Below, in pieces: positions 33,593-43,136 of a stretch of 64,000 nucleotides of DNA. The notes below the pieces were generated by a model that had not been told where the DNA came from, did not search any database, and worked only from the letters and a program-made list of their open reading frames with translations. Location: assembly GCF_004363555.1 (NCBI RefSeq), contig NZ_SNZJ01000014.1:1-64000 (forward strand), in the 5' to 3' direction. The position numbers and the translations under genes were made by a program. Position 1 is the first letter of the stretch, and every line of letters starts with the position of its first letter. This DNA is from Halomonas ventosae (GTDB taxonomy: Bacteria; Pseudomonadota; Gammaproteobacteria; Pseudomonadales; Halomonadaceae).

Positions 33593-35134
33593 ATGTTGAA
33601 TATTCGAAATTACCTGAAGGTGGCTCCCCCCTTTCTCAAAGGGGCTGCGGTCGCTGCCATGATCAGTCCGATGGCCGCCTCCAGCTTGGCAGCTTCCGAT
33701 GGGAAGGTCGTTTTCGGCGAGCTCTTCACCCCGGCGTCGGGATGGGCACTGGAGACCATCGATTCCTACGTGCTGTCGCGAGCTGGCTGCCTGGAGTCAC
33801 TCACGTACATGGACTACGACGCCTCGATAACACCGGCGCTGGCCGAGTCCTGGGAGCAGGTGTCACCGACGGTGTGGGAGTTTCAGTTACGCGAAGGGGT
33901 GTCGTTTCAGGACGGTACTGCGTTGACGCCGCAAGTGGTCAGCGATGCGCTAAACCGGGTGCTGAATGTGGCTTCTCCACCGCGGGGATTCAATCCTAGT
34001 TTGGTCGAGACTGTGGAGCCGGCGGGTGAGCACACGGTACGTATCGTCACCCAGGAGCCGGACGTCTTCATGCCTAATCGCGTGGCCAGCACCAATACCG
34101 GCATCCTGTCGCCAGCGGCATTCGCCGATGGCCGTATCGACCCGGTGGGCCACTGCACCGGCCCGTTCGAAATCGTTCGCGAGATTCCCCGTCAGGGCCT
34201 GGAGCTCAAGCGGAATGAGGACTATTGGGGGGGAGAGGTGCAGTTGGATGAAGCAGAGGTACGCTACATCCCCGATGGACAGGTACGCTCCGGGATGGTG
34301 GAGACCGGCGAAATTCATATTGCCCGTCAGTTACCGGCATCGGCACTGGCAGAGTTGGAGCGCTCGGAGTCGCTGGAAGTGAAGACCATTGAGGCGCCGC
34401 GGACCACGACGCTCTACCTCAACAATCATGCCGCACCACTGGACAACATGAAGGTTCGCCAGGCGATTCAGGGTGCCATCGATGTGGCGGGTATTGCCGA
34501 GGCGGTCTATGAAGGCTCGGTGGAACCAGCGGTGGGTCAGTTCTCGCCGAACACGCCCTGGGCGCCGGAGAATGCCGCTGTCGTACCTCAAGACCTGGAG
34601 CGGGCCCGCCAGCTACTGGAAGAGTCGGGGGTGCCGGTAAGCGAGTTACAGTTCGAGCTGCTGGCTTATGAAGAGCGTCCGGCATTGGCTGATGTTGCGG
34701 CGGTGATCCAATTCCAGCTCCAGCAGGTGGGTATACAAGCCAATATCCGAGTCTCGGAGTATGGAGCGATCGAGCCGCAGTTGCTCGCAGGCGATTTCGA
34801 CATGGTCTTGCTGTCGCGGGGTTACCTCACCGATGTCGCCGATCCGGTTGGCACGCTGGTGGCGGACTATAGCTGTGACGGCAGCTATAACCTGGCCGGG
34901 TTCTGCGATCCCGAAGTGGACGCCCAGTTGGAGCGGGCGAGCGCCATGGTGAATCCCGAGGAGCGCAATGCCATCTATCGAGATATTGCGGCGCGCCTGC
35001 AGGAGGAGGCGGTGAATGTGTTCCTGATCCACGAGACCATCAGCGAGGCGGTATCCAACCAGGTGGAGAACTACCAGGTGCATGCCTATGAACGCACCGC
35101 CTTGCACAAGGACCTGAAGATCAACTCCCAGTAG
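33593..35134 (+). CDS. ABC transporter substrate-binding protein (SBP_bac_5, peptide/nickel type)
   Basis: The 513-aa protein has an N-terminal signal sequence (hydrophobic stretch AAVAAMISPMAASSLAAS) and the family-5 binding-protein fold: ESLTYMDYDASITPALAESW, VWEFQLREGVSFQDG, NEDYWGG, and LNNHAAPLDNMKVRQAIQGA. These periplasmic proteins bind di- or oligopeptides, nickel chelates, opines or related solutes. It is the first gene of a complete importer (two permeases, two ATPases). A hairpin after the stop should favour its higher expression. The linked catabolic genes suggest a peptide-like or acylated amino-acid substrate. Confidence 0.9.
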   Translation: MLNIRNYLKVAPPFLKGAAVAAMISPMAASSLAASDGKVVFGELFTPASGWALETIDSYVLSRAGCLESLTYMDYDASITPALAESWEQVSPTVWEFQLREGVSFQDGTALTPQVVSDALNRVLNVASPPRGFNPSLVETVEPAGEHTVRIVTQEPDVFMPNRVASTNTGILSPAAFADGRIDPVGHCTGPFEIVREIPRQGLELKRNEDYWGGEVQLDEAEVRYIPDGQVRSGMVETGEIHIARQLPASALAELERSESLEVKTIEAPRTTTLYLNNHAAPLDNMKVRQAIQGAIDVAGIAEAVYEGSVEPAVGQFSPNTPWAPENAAVVPQDLERARQLLEESGVPVSELQFELLAYEERPALADVAAVIQFQLQQVGIQANIRVSEYGAIEPQLLAGDFDMVLLSRGYLTDVADPVGTLVADYSCDGSYNLAGFCDPEVDAQLERASAMVNPEERNAIYRDIAARLQEEAVNVFLIHETISEAVSNQVENYQVHAYERTALHKDLKINSQ

Positions 35135-35148
35135 TGATACTCCTGAAG

Positions 35149-35183
35149 GGAAGCGCTGGCGAGCACGGGATGTCAGCGTTTCC
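35149..35183 (+). terminator. intra-operon hairpin after the binding-protein gene
   Basis: GGAAGCGCTG (35149-35158) pairs with CAGCGTTTCC (35174-35183) with one G-U pair and a 15-nt loop. No long T-run follows. It lies between the binding protein and the first permease, the usual place for a stabilising or attenuating hairpin that raises the amount of binding protein over the membrane subunits. Confidence 0.5.
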
Positions 35184-35238
35184 TTAATCACTGCGCCGCG
35201 CCGAAGCGGGAGTAATCGATCACTGGGAGGATTTCAAC

Positions 35239-36186
35239 ATGTGGATTTTCATATTGCGCCGACTCGCAGTGCTTGCGCTGGCCCTATTGGTCGTATCGTT
35301 TCTGGTCTTCCTGATTCCTTACCTGGGAGACACGGACCCGGTGCGGGCGCTGGCTCGGGCACGTTTCGGTCGCTTGGATCTGGATGCAGACGCCATCGAG
35401 GCGCTGCGCATCGAGTTGGGGATGCACAGGCCCTTGCTGGTGCAGTACCTGGACTGGCTGGGCAAGGCCGTGACCGGCGATTTCGGTAATTCGTACATGA
35501 GCCGTGAGCCGGTCATAGGGCAGGTCTGGTCGGCTCTCAAGGTGTCCATCGTGTTGACGTTGGCCGCCCTGGGGTTCGCGTTCGCCGTCGCCGTCCCCTG
35601 TGGCAGCTTCGCGGCTCTGCGCCAAGGCAGTACCTTCGACTCCATCGTCAAGTCGCTCAACCAGGCATTCGTGGCAGTGCCGGAGTACTGGCTTGCCCCC
35701 ATGAGCATCCTGGTCTTCGCCCTCTATCTGGGGTGGTTGCCGTCGGCAGGCTGGCGGGGGCCGGCGTCGGTGATCCTGCCGGCCCTCGCCTTGTCGCTGC
35801 GGCCCATGGGCTATTTCACCCAGGTCATGCGCGCGTCAATGATCGATGTGCTCAACTCGCCCCATATCGTCGCGGCGCACAGCCGGGGACTCAGCATCCG
35901 ACGCACGCTGATCGCCCATGGCTTGCGTAATGCGCTGCTGCCCGTAATCACGCTGTTCTCGGTGTGGATGGCGGGCCTGCTCGGCGGTGCAGTCGTCATC
36001 GAGGTCATCTTCGCTGTGCCTGGTATGGGGCGGCTGGTCTACTCGGCAATTGTCAATGGCGACCTCCCGGTCCTGCAGGCGGGTCTCGTTGCGATCGTCA
36101 CCTTTGCCGTGTCGATCAATACGCTCACGGACCTGGCCTACACCCTTCTCAATCCAGTGGTGAGGATCGACAATGCCGCAGCTTAA
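35239..36186 (+). CDS. ABC permease, DppB/OppB type
   Basis: The 315-aa inner-membrane protein has the DppB-like N-terminus (FILRRLAVLALALLVVSFLVFLI, first membrane span), about six spans and the EAA-type cytoplasmic loop region (AAHSRGLSIRRTLIAHGLRNALLPVIT) that contacts the ATPase. Start ATG 35239 has GGAGG upstream. It overlaps the next permease by 14 bp and forms the heterodimeric channel with it. Confidence 0.9.
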   Translation: MWIFILRRLAVLALALLVVSFLVFLIPYLGDTDPVRALARARFGRLDLDADAIEALRIELGMHRPLLVQYLDWLGKAVTGDFGNSYMSREPVIGQVWSALKVSIVLTLAALGFAFAVAVPCGSFAALRQGSTFDSIVKSLNQAFVAVPEYWLAPMSILVFALYLGWLPSAGWRGPASVILPALALSLRPMGYFTQVMRASMIDVLNSPHIVAAHSRGLSIRRTLIAHGLRNALLPVITLFSVWMAGLLGGAVVIEVIFAVPGMGRLVYSAIVNGDLPVLQAGLVAIVTFAVSINTLTDLAYTLLNPVVRIDNAAA

Positions 36187-37096
36187 TACCCCAATGTCGC
36201 CGGATCGCGTGCAGGGCATGAGGTCGAGAATGGGTAACGTGCACATGGCGTGGTCCTTCGTTATCCATCTCTCCCGACACAACCGTACGCTGTTGCTGGC
36301 CAGCTTCGTGTTCGCCACCGTGATCGCGATGCTGTTGCTGACTCCCTGGTTCGCCATTCACGATCCGGCAGACATGTCCCTTAGCGGTCGCTTCTCGCCA
36401 CCGAGTGCGGAACACTGGCTAGGGCTCGATCACCTGGGGCGGGATGTGTTCAGTCGTCTGCTCCATGGTGGCCAGTTCTCGGTCTCCATCACCGCGATCA
36501 CCCTAGTGATATCGGCCGTCGTCGGTACGCTTCTGGGGGCGATCAGTGCCCGCGTCGGTGGCGCAGTGGACGAATTTCTGATGCGCATCGTGGACCTGGT
36601 CATCTCGTTTCCGGATGTGCTGGTGGCGCTGTTCCTGGTCGCTATTCTGGGGCCGGGCTACGGCACACTGATCCTGGCGCTGACCCTGACCGGCTGGACG
36701 CCCTTTGCACGCATGGCGCGCGGACTGGCCCTGGAGATCAATTCCAAGGACTATATTCGCGCGGCGGAGATACTCGGCTGTTCACGCACCTTCATCATCC
36801 TGTACCACGTGATTCCCAATGTTCTGAGGCCGCTCGCGACGATAACGTTCCTGCGCTTCGGTCACAAGCTGATCACAGTTGGTAGCCTGTCCTTTCTAGG
36901 GCTCGGGGTGCAACCGCCCGATACGGATTGGGCCGCGATGCTCGCTGAAGCGCTGCCCTACCTGGATCGTGCTCCCTTCCTGGTGCTGATTCCCGGTTTG
37001 GCAATCTTCATTACCGCGCTGAGTGTCACCCTGATCGGGCAAGGCCTGGAGGCTCACATGGATGAAAAAATGAAGTGGCGTCATGATGACAAGTGA
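36173..37096 (+). CDS. ABC permease, DppC/OppC type
   Basis: The 307-aa protein has the DppC pattern: an N-terminal span (LLLASFVFATVIAMLLLTPWFAI), HWLGLDHLGRDVFSRLLHG typical of this family, and the EAA loop in YIRAAEILGCSRTFIILYHVIPNVL. ATG 36173 overlaps the dppB-like stop; later ATGs at about 36212 and 36230 could also serve. It pairs with the upstream permease. Confidence 0.9.
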   Translation: MPQLNTPMSPDRVQGMRSRMGNVHMAWSFVIHLSRHNRTLLLASFVFATVIAMLLLTPWFAIHDPADMSLSGRFSPPSAEHWLGLDHLGRDVFSRLLHGGQFSVSITAITLVISAVVGTLLGAISARVGGAVDEFLMRIVDLVISFPDVLVALFLVAILGPGYGTLILALTLTGWTPFARMARGLALEINSKDYIRAAEILGCSRTFIILYHVIPNVLRPLATITFLRFGHKLITVGSLSFLGLGVQPPDTDWAAMLAEALPYLDRAPFLVLIPGLAIFITALSVTLIGQGLEAHMDEKMKWRHDDK

Positions 37097-37127
37097 TTAA
37101 TATTTTCCTGATGATGAGGGATAAGCC

Positions 37128-37841
37128 ATGATGAAACTGCATGTGGGTCCCAAACCCGTCCTTCGCTCGACAATGTCGAGCATGGTCACCGAACAGATTC
37201 GCGATGCCATCCTGTCCGGCGTCTATCCACCGGGCATGCAGTTGAACGAAAAGCTGGTCGCCGAAAGCTGTGGCGTCAGTCGCGGGCCGGTCAGGGAGGC
37301 TATCCAACGCCTCCTGCAAGAGGGACTGCTTACCAGCGAGCCGCATCGAGGGGTTTTCGTGCTGGAGCTCACGGAACACGATCTCGAGGACATTTATTTC
37401 ACCCGTGATGCGGTAGAGCGCGCCGCATTGCGGCGTATTGTCCATTCCGGTCGCGGAGAGGAGCTTTCCGTTCGGCTCATGGCGGTCGTGGAGTCTATGA
37501 GTCAAGCCATCGAGCAGGAGAAGTGGACCGAAGTCGCTGCCTTAGATATCCGTTTTCACTCCGAGCTGGTGAATTCCGCCGGCAGTCAGCGGTTGTCCCG
37601 CCTGTATGCCACGCTGATGGCGGAAATGGGGCTCTGCCTCAATAAGCTGATCGGGGTGTATCGCGGACGTGGGCGGCTGCTTGAAGAGCATAAGTTGTTG
37701 GTGAACCTGATAGCGAGCGGTGACGCTGAGCAACTCGATAAAGCTATGGCCGAGCATCTTCAGGAGCCGGTCGACACCATCTGTAAAGCCTGGGAAAAGT
37801 CGAGACAAACGGCTGCTCAATCAGCCGTCACAGACAAGTAG
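37128..37841 (+). CDS. GntR-family regulator with FCD domain
   Basis: The 237-aa protein has an N-terminal winged helix (SMVTEQIRDAILSGVYPPGMQ, then LVAESCGVSRGPVREAIQRL) and a C-terminal FCD ligand domain with metal-binding His/Asp pattern (LDIRFHSELV, EEHKLLVNLI). FCD regulators respond to organic acids, amino acids or sugar acids. It sits inside the transporter operon between permease and ATPase genes, an unusual place, and probably controls that operon and the linked catabolic genes (inference). Two adjacent ATGs (37128, 37131) follow GAGGGA. Confidence 0.9.
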   Translation: MMKLHVGPKPVLRSTMSSMVTEQIRDAILSGVYPPGMQLNEKLVAESCGVSRGPVREAIQRLLQEGLLTSEPHRGVFVLELTEHDLEDIYFTRDAVERAALRRIVHSGRGEELSVRLMAVVESMSQAIEQEKWTEVAALDIRFHSELVNSAGSQRLSRLYATLMAEMGLCLNKLIGVYRGRGRLLEEHKLLVNLIASGDAEQLDKAMAEHLQEPVDTICKAWEKSRQTAAQSAVTDK

Positions 37842-37929
37842 AAGCAGGAGGCGAGTCGGCATAGTGGATGTCGAATAGGCGTGGCTAGCCACAATCACCC
37901 GCACAAACACAACTCAGAGGGGTTCCAAG

Positions 37930-39018
37930 ATGCTTGCCAATCAAACAACCATACAGCATCAGTTACGAACGGAGGAATGTGCCCCAGTTCTTGAAGTCGA
38001 AAATCTCACAGTCGGTGTGCCTGGAGTCGGCGCCATTATCAATGATTTGAACTTGACGGTTCGGCGCGGTGAGGTCCTGGCCTTGGTAGGCGAGTCAGGC
38101 TCTGGCAAGAGCATGACCGCACGTAGCTTGATGCGCCTGATGCCCTCCGGCATCTCGATTCTCGAGGGATCGGTACGTGTTGGCGAGGAAGAAGTGCTCT
38201 CCCTGTCCGAGGACAGTTTCAATAAACTCCGCGGATCCAGGATCGCGATGCTGTTTCAGCAACCCCACGTGATGCTGGATCCGACCTGCACGGTCGGTGC
38301 CCAGGCCGGCGAGGCGTTGCATATCCATCAGCACCTTTCCGCCGAAGAAGAGCACGAACGGGTCGTCCAGTTATTCCGCGACGTGGGGATCCCGGAGCCC
38401 GAAGAACGGATGAAGTGCTATCCGCACCAGATGTCCGGGGGGATGGCGCAACGAGTGATGATCGCTGCTGCACTGAGTGCCGAGCCCGACCTACTCATCG
38501 CCGATGAACCCACGACCGCGCTGGATGTCACCGTTCAGGCGCAGATCCTCAAGCTTCTGGATCGCAAGCGCCGGGAGAGCAATCTTTCCATTCTGCTGAT
38601 TACCCATGACCTCTCCGTCGTCTCTGCGATCGCCGACCGGATAGCCGTGATGTACTCGGGAGAGATCGTGGAGCAGGGCACGACTGACGAGATCCTGCAC
38701 AACCCCAAGCACCCCTACACCCAGTCGCTGATTCACTGCTCACTCCTGCAAGCCAATGAGTCGGGGCAACTGTATGCAATTCCGGGAAATCCCCCAGAGC
38801 TGCTGTCGAAGATTCCCGGATGCCGGTTTCATTCGCGCTGCCAGGTCGCCGAAAAGTGGGGGCACCCCGAAGTCTGCTCACGGGTCGCCCCTCCGATGGT
38901 CGAGCATGATGGCCCCGACTGCTGCGCACGGTGCTGGGTCGGGGCATCAGGTGACATCCAGGACCAGGCCATAAGGATCTGTCAGTCCGACGTGGAGGGT
39001 AAACATGATGGCTGTTGA
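37930..39018 (+). CDS. ABC transporter ATP-binding protein, DppD/OppD type
   Basis: The 362-aa ATPase has Walker [11 protein letters not shown]-loop FQQPHVM, signature [12 protein letters not shown] and Walker [13 protein letters not shown], then the C-terminal oligopeptide-transporter extension with Cys residues ([19 protein letters not shown]) that may hold a 4Fe-4S cluster as in DppD relatives. It overlaps the second ATPase gene by 14 bp. Confidence 0.93.
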   Translation: MLANQTTIQHQLRTEECAPVLEVENLTVGVPGVGAIINDLNLTVRRGEVLALVGESGSGKSMTARSLMRLMPSGISILEGSVRVGEEEVLSLSEDSFNKLRGSRIAMLFQQPHVMLDPTCTVGAQAGEALHIHQHLSAEEEHERVVQLFRDVGIPEPEERMKCYPHQMSGGMAQRVMIAAALSAEPDLLIADEPTTALDVTVQAQILKLLDRKRRESNLSILLITHDLSVVSAIADRIAVMYSGEIVEQGTTDEILHNPKHPYTQSLIHCSLLQANESGQLYAIPGNPPELLSKIPGCRFHSRCQVAEKWGHPEVCSRVAPPMVEHDGPDCCARCWVGASGDIQDQAIRICQSDVEGKHDGC

Positions 39019-40054
39019 GGCACGAACCGACCCCACGGTGCCGATTCTTCGCATTGCGGACGCCGTAAAATACTATCCGTTGCGTGGAGGCCTATTACGC
39101 AAGCGTCGGCAGGTGCGATCCGTAGATGGTATCAGCCTCTCGGTGGCTCCGGGCGAATCCCTGGGACTGGTGGGCGAGTCGGGTTGCGGCAAGAGCACGC
39201 TGGCTCGGCTGATTCTCGGCATGTCGTCACTGACATCGGGCACTATCGATATTGACGGTATCGATGTCTCGTCGGCCAGCCGAAGCACAGGCAAGCGACT
39301 GCGACGTACAGTTCAATTGGTGTTCCAGGATCCGTTCAGCGCCCTGGACCCCCGCATGACCATAGGACGGAGCCTGTATGCACCGCTGTCCCAGAATCGG
39401 ATCGGCACCCGGACTGAGCGGCTGCAGCGAATCATCCGTGCCTTGGACGATGTCGGTCTGGACGCCAGTTTCATCGATCGCTTCCCCAGCCAGTGCTCCG
39501 GTGGACAACTGCAGCGAGTGGTGGTCGCTCGTGCCCTGCTGCTCGACCCACAAGTGCTGGTGTGTGACGAGCCGACGTCGGCGCTGGACTCCTCCATGCG
39601 TTCCCAGATCCTCAACCTTCTGGACTCGCTCAAGCAACGTTACAACCTCACCCTGCTGATCATCTCGCATGATCTTCGCGTGGTACACCACCTCTGTGAG
39701 CGGGTCGCCGTGATGTATCTGGGGCGCATTGTGGAAATCGCCGAGAGTGAGGAACTCTTCAACAACCCCCGTCATCCATACACTCGCTCGCTGATCAGTG
39801 CCTCCATGCTCGAGGAGAAAGGGCTAGAAGGGTGTGCCGCGATGCGCGGTGAACCACCAAGCCCGGTCGCACCCCCGCCTGGCTGCAGCTTCCATCCTCG
39901 TTGTCCGATTGCCAAGCCAGAGTGCAGCCGTGCCCTCCCGGAGTTGATCACAACCAGTGATGGGCATCAGGTCCGCTGCCCCTACCACGCCGCCGATTCG
40001 CAGGAGAGTGCCCCCGCCAGACGTGCACACATGGCGGCAGTGGGGTCCGGTTAG
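39005..40054 (+). CDS. ABC transporter ATP-binding protein, DppF/OppF type
   Basis: The 349-aa ATPase has Walker A GESGCGKST, FQDPFSALDPRMTI, signature CSGGQLQRVVVARALL, Walker B VLVCDEPTSALD and the C-terminal extension CSFHPRCPIAKPEC. It forms the second nucleotide-binding subunit of the importer. The MFS gene begins 11 bp later, so the operon continues. Confidence 0.93.
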   Translation: MMAVEARTDPTVPILRIADAVKYYPLRGGLLRKRRQVRSVDGISLSVAPGESLGLVGESGCGKSTLARLILGMSSLTSGTIDIDGIDVSSASRSTGKRLRRTVQLVFQDPFSALDPRMTIGRSLYAPLSQNRIGTRTERLQRIIRALDDVGLDASFIDRFPSQCSGGQLQRVVVARALLLDPQVLVCDEPTSALDSSMRSQILNLLDSLKQRYNLTLLIISHDLRVVHHLCERVAVMYLGRIVEIAESEELFNNPRHPYTRSLISASMLEEKGLEGCAAMRGEPPSPVAPPPGCSFHPRCPIAKPECSRALPELITTSDGHQVRCPYHAADSQESAPARRAHMAAVGSG

Positions 40055-40065
40055 AGGCACCGATC

Positions 40066-41397
40066 ATGTTCGAACCGCTACGCGACTGGCGATACCGCCG
40101 CCTGTTCTCGGCCCAGTGCATCGCACTGCTGGGCACCGGCCTGACCACCATCGCTCTGGCACTGCTGGCCTTCGAGCTGGCGGAGGAGCGGGCGGGGGTG
40201 GTCATGGGCACGGCGCTGGCCATCAAGATGGGGGCCTATGTCGTCGTCGCACCGCTGGCTCAGGCCTTCGCCGAACGCTTGCCCCGGCGTAGAGTACTGA
40301 TCCTGCTGGAACTGCTGCGCGGGGCAATAGTGCTTGCGCTGCCCATCGTCACTGAGGTGTGGCAGATCTACGTGCTGATCTTCGTGCTGCAGTCGGCGTC
40401 GGCGGCTTTCGCCCCGGCGTTGCAGGCCACGATTCCCGCGGTGCTGCACGAGGAGTGGCTCTACGTCAAGGGGCTCTCGCTGACCCGGCTGGCGCATGAT
40501 CTGGAAAACCTGATCAGTCCACTGCTGGCGGCTTATCTGTTGACCCTGATGTCCTTCAACTTGCTTTTTCTGGGCACGGCACTGGCCCTGTTCGCTTCGG
40601 CCGTCATCATCGCGATGACGGCGCTTCCACACTTCGAATGTGCTCGGGAGCGCGGCTTCGCGACCCGGGTACTCCGCGGGGTGACGATTTTCCTCCATAC
40701 CCCCTGCCTGAAGGGGCTCACGGCCATCCATTTCGCTATCGCCGCGGGTGGCGCCATGGTGGCGGTGAACACCGTGGTCTACGTGCAGAGCGTGCTGGGG
40801 CTGGGGCAGCGGGACGTGGCGCTGGTCATGGCCTGCTTCGGTGCCGGTTCCATGACCGTGGCGCTGCTGGTGCCCTACTTGCTCAAGCATATGGAAGACC
40901 GCACCATCATGATGGCCGGCTGCATGGTCACGGTGCTCGCGCTGAGCCTAGGCGCGATCGTCCCGCAGTCCCTGTCGAACTTGCTGTTGCTATGGCCTCT
41001 GCTGGGGGTGGCCCTGGGCGCAGGGGTGACCACCGCGGGCCGAGTGTTGGTAAAATCGGCTAGGGAAGATGATCGCCCTGCCGTCTTCGCGGCACACTTT
41101 TCCATCGCCCATGCGGCCTGGCTGGTGACCTACCCCGTTGCTGGCCTCGTGGGGTCCCAGGTCGGCCTGGACACGGCCTTCCTGGTGCTCGCTGTGCTGG
41201 CCACTCTGGGCACCCTGCTGGCCATGCGCGCCTGGCCGGCCGGACTCGTGCTGACTGTGGAACATGAGCATGTCGACTTGTCCCCCGGAGATCCGCACCT
41301 GGCGGATGCCCATGGCGGGCGCCACGTCCATTCTATCGTGATCGATGACCTGCATGGCACCTGGCCGACGGCAGGGGGCAGAGTGGGGCGTCTGTAA
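40066..41397 (+). CDS. MFS transporter with His-rich C-terminal tail (NreB-like)
   Basis: The 443-aa protein has about twelve membrane spans. The MFS loop motif is weak (FAERLPRRRVLIL). The C-terminal tail is rich in His and Asp (EHEHVDLSPGDPHLADAHGG, then HVHSIVIDDLH), as in NreB-type nickel exporters and related metal-linked MFS proteins. It is probably an exporter for a metal or a metabolite. It is the last gene of the importer operon. An imperfect hairpin (CTGGCC/GGCCAG near 41418-41444) follows. The 41398-41675 gap shows nothing else. Confidence 0.75.
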   Translation: MFEPLRDWRYRRLFSAQCIALLGTGLTTIALALLAFELAEERAGVVMGTALAIKMGAYVVVAPLAQAFAERLPRRRVLILLELLRGAIVLALPIVTEVWQIYVLIFVLQSASAAFAPALQATIPAVLHEEWLYVKGLSLTRLAHDLENLISPLLAAYLLTLMSFNLLFLGTALALFASAVIIAMTALPHFECARERGFATRVLRGVTIFLHTPCLKGLTAIHFAIAAGGAMVAVNTVVYVQSVLGLGQRDVALVMACFGAGSMTVALLVPYLLKHMEDRTIMMAGCMVTVLALSLGAIVPQSLSNLLLLWPLLGVALGAGVTTAGRVLVKSAREDDRPAVFAAHFSIAHAAWLVTYPVAGLVGSQVGLDTAFLVLAVLATLGTLLAMRAWPAGLVLTVEHEHVDLSPGDPHLADAHGGRHVHSIVIDDLHGTWPTAGGRVGRL

Positions 41398-41675
41398 AAG
41401 GCGTCGCTTATTCCTGTCTGGCCTCATGTCGCTTTGGGCCAGGCAAACCGAGTACTGAATCGTTGCCGGAAACTGTCATTTTCCTGGCTTAAGGGGATGC
41501 TGGAATTCCTGCCATTTTCGCCAGCACTTTTGATATATTTTCGTGGTTTGCTCCAGGAAAGAAGCAACAAATGCCGGGACGTGCGCCGTATACTGATTGT
41601 ATATAGCGGATACCGGCGGACTGCTCGGTTTCGACCGACGTTCGATTATCCTAACCTTCAAATAAGGTTCCTGCT

Positions 41676-42998
41676 GTGTCCCCATCGATAAAGTACATCC
41701 CAAGTGATGAGCATCTGCCATCCTCTGCTGACGTCGTTATCATTGGTGGCGGTATCGTCGGCGCAACTGCAGCCTATTTTCTAGCCAGACGGGGCCTTTC
41801 AGTCGCCCTGATCGAGAAGGGCTATGTCGGCTGCGAACAGTCGAGTCGCAATTGGGGCTGGTGCCGTCAGCAGAACCGTGATGCCCGGGAATTGCCGCTC
41901 TCCGGTGCCGCCATGAGGCTATGGGGTGAACTCACGGCGGAGATTGGCACTGACCTCGGATTTCGTCGGTGCGGCCTCAAGTACGCGACCGATGATCCCA
42001 AGCAGCTCGCCGAATGGGAAGCCTGGCTGGATACGGCGCGCCAGTTCGACATAAATACGAAGATCCTGAGCGCCGCGGAGGCGACCTCCGCGATACCGTC
42101 TGTGGGGCGCAAATGGCTGGGCGGCGTCCACTCCGTCGATGATGGCAAGGCGGAGCCCGCCATCGCGGCGCCGGGGATTGCCGAGGGGGCGCGCGCCCAT
42201 GGAGCCAGCATCCACCAGAACTGCGCCGCCCACGGTCTCGATATTACCAATGGCGCTGTGACGGGTGTGATCACCGAAAAGGGTGTAATCCGGACCAATG
42301 CGGTCCTGTGTGCAGCAGGCGCCTGGGCATCGGCGTTCTGTCGGCGACATGGGCTTCGCTTCCCCCAGGCGAGCGTGCGCCAGACCGCGATGCGTACGCG
42401 TCCGGCACCGGACATCGGGGACGTGATCTACACGCCGGATTGCGCGCTTACCCGCCGCCTCGATGGCAGTTATACGATGGCCATCAGTGGCAAGGCACGG
42501 CTTGAAATCACCCCCCAGGGCCTCCGTTATGGGAAGTCCTTCCTGCCCATGTTCATCAAGCGGTTGGGCGCCATGGAGTTCGGCATCGGCAAGTCCTTCA
42601 TTCACGGCCCGGAAGGGCTGGCAGGCTGGGGTTCGGCTAAGTCCTCCGCATTTGAGCGCATCCGAGTGCTCGATCCCACGGCCATGCCCGAGACTGTTAC
42701 CGATATCCTCAAGCGGGTCAGAAAACGTTTCCCGGCACTGGCGAACATTGAAGTGGCCGAGACTTGGGGGAGCTATGTGGATTGCACGCCCGATGCAGTG
42801 CCGGTGATTTCCGCCATGGATGGGATATCAGGCTTCTTTCTGGCAGCGGGTTGTTCCGGGCATGGGTTCGGCCTGGGGCCGGGGATCGGTCATTTGGCTG
42901 CTGACCTGGTCGCCAACGATACCCCCTGTGTCGATCCCGAGCCCTACAGCCTCTCGCGCTTGCTCGATGGCTCGAAGGTGGAGGTAGGTGCGATTTAA
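41676..42998 (+). CDS. FAD-dependent amino-acid/amine oxidoreductase (DAO family, DadA-like)
   Basis: The 440-aa protein opens with a GTG and has the FAD-binding motif DVVIIGGGIVGATAAYFLARRG, then EQSSRNWGWCRQQNRD and the C-terminal FAD loop GFFLAAGCSGHGFGLGPGIG. These mark the DAO family, which deaminates D-amino acids or N-methylated amines. The next two genes encode a D-threonine-aldolase-like enzyme and RidA; RidA removes reactive enamines that such oxidases release. The substrate is unknown. It begins a unit of three genes separated by short gaps. Confidence 0.85.
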   Translation: MSPSIKYIPSDEHLPSSADVVIIGGGIVGATAAYFLARRGLSVALIEKGYVGCEQSSRNWGWCRQQNRDARELPLSGAAMRLWGELTAEIGTDLGFRRCGLKYATDDPKQLAEWEAWLDTARQFDINTKILSAAEATSAIPSVGRKWLGGVHSVDDGKAEPAIAAPGIAEGARAHGASIHQNCAAHGLDITNGAVTGVITEKGVIRTNAVLCAAGAWASAFCRRHGLRFPQASVRQTAMRTRPAPDIGDVIYTPDCALTRRLDGSYTMAISGKARLEITPQGLRYGKSFLPMFIKRLGAMEFGIGKSFIHGPEGLAGWGSAKSSAFERIRVLDPTAMPETVTDILKRVRKRFPALANIEVAETWGSYVDCTPDAVPVISAMDGISGFFLAAGCSGHGFGLGPGIGHLAADLVANDTPCVDPEPYSLSRLLDGSKVEVGAI

Positions 42999-43136
42999 CT
43001 CGGACTAACCGTGACCAGCGTTGCTTGTATCATTGGCGACACTCCACCTGCGTCGCGCCTTGAATGGGCTCTTACAGTGGCCGTCATGCAGCTAAATGCA
43101 GATCAAGGAGAATCAACAATAGCGAGTCAGGATTCC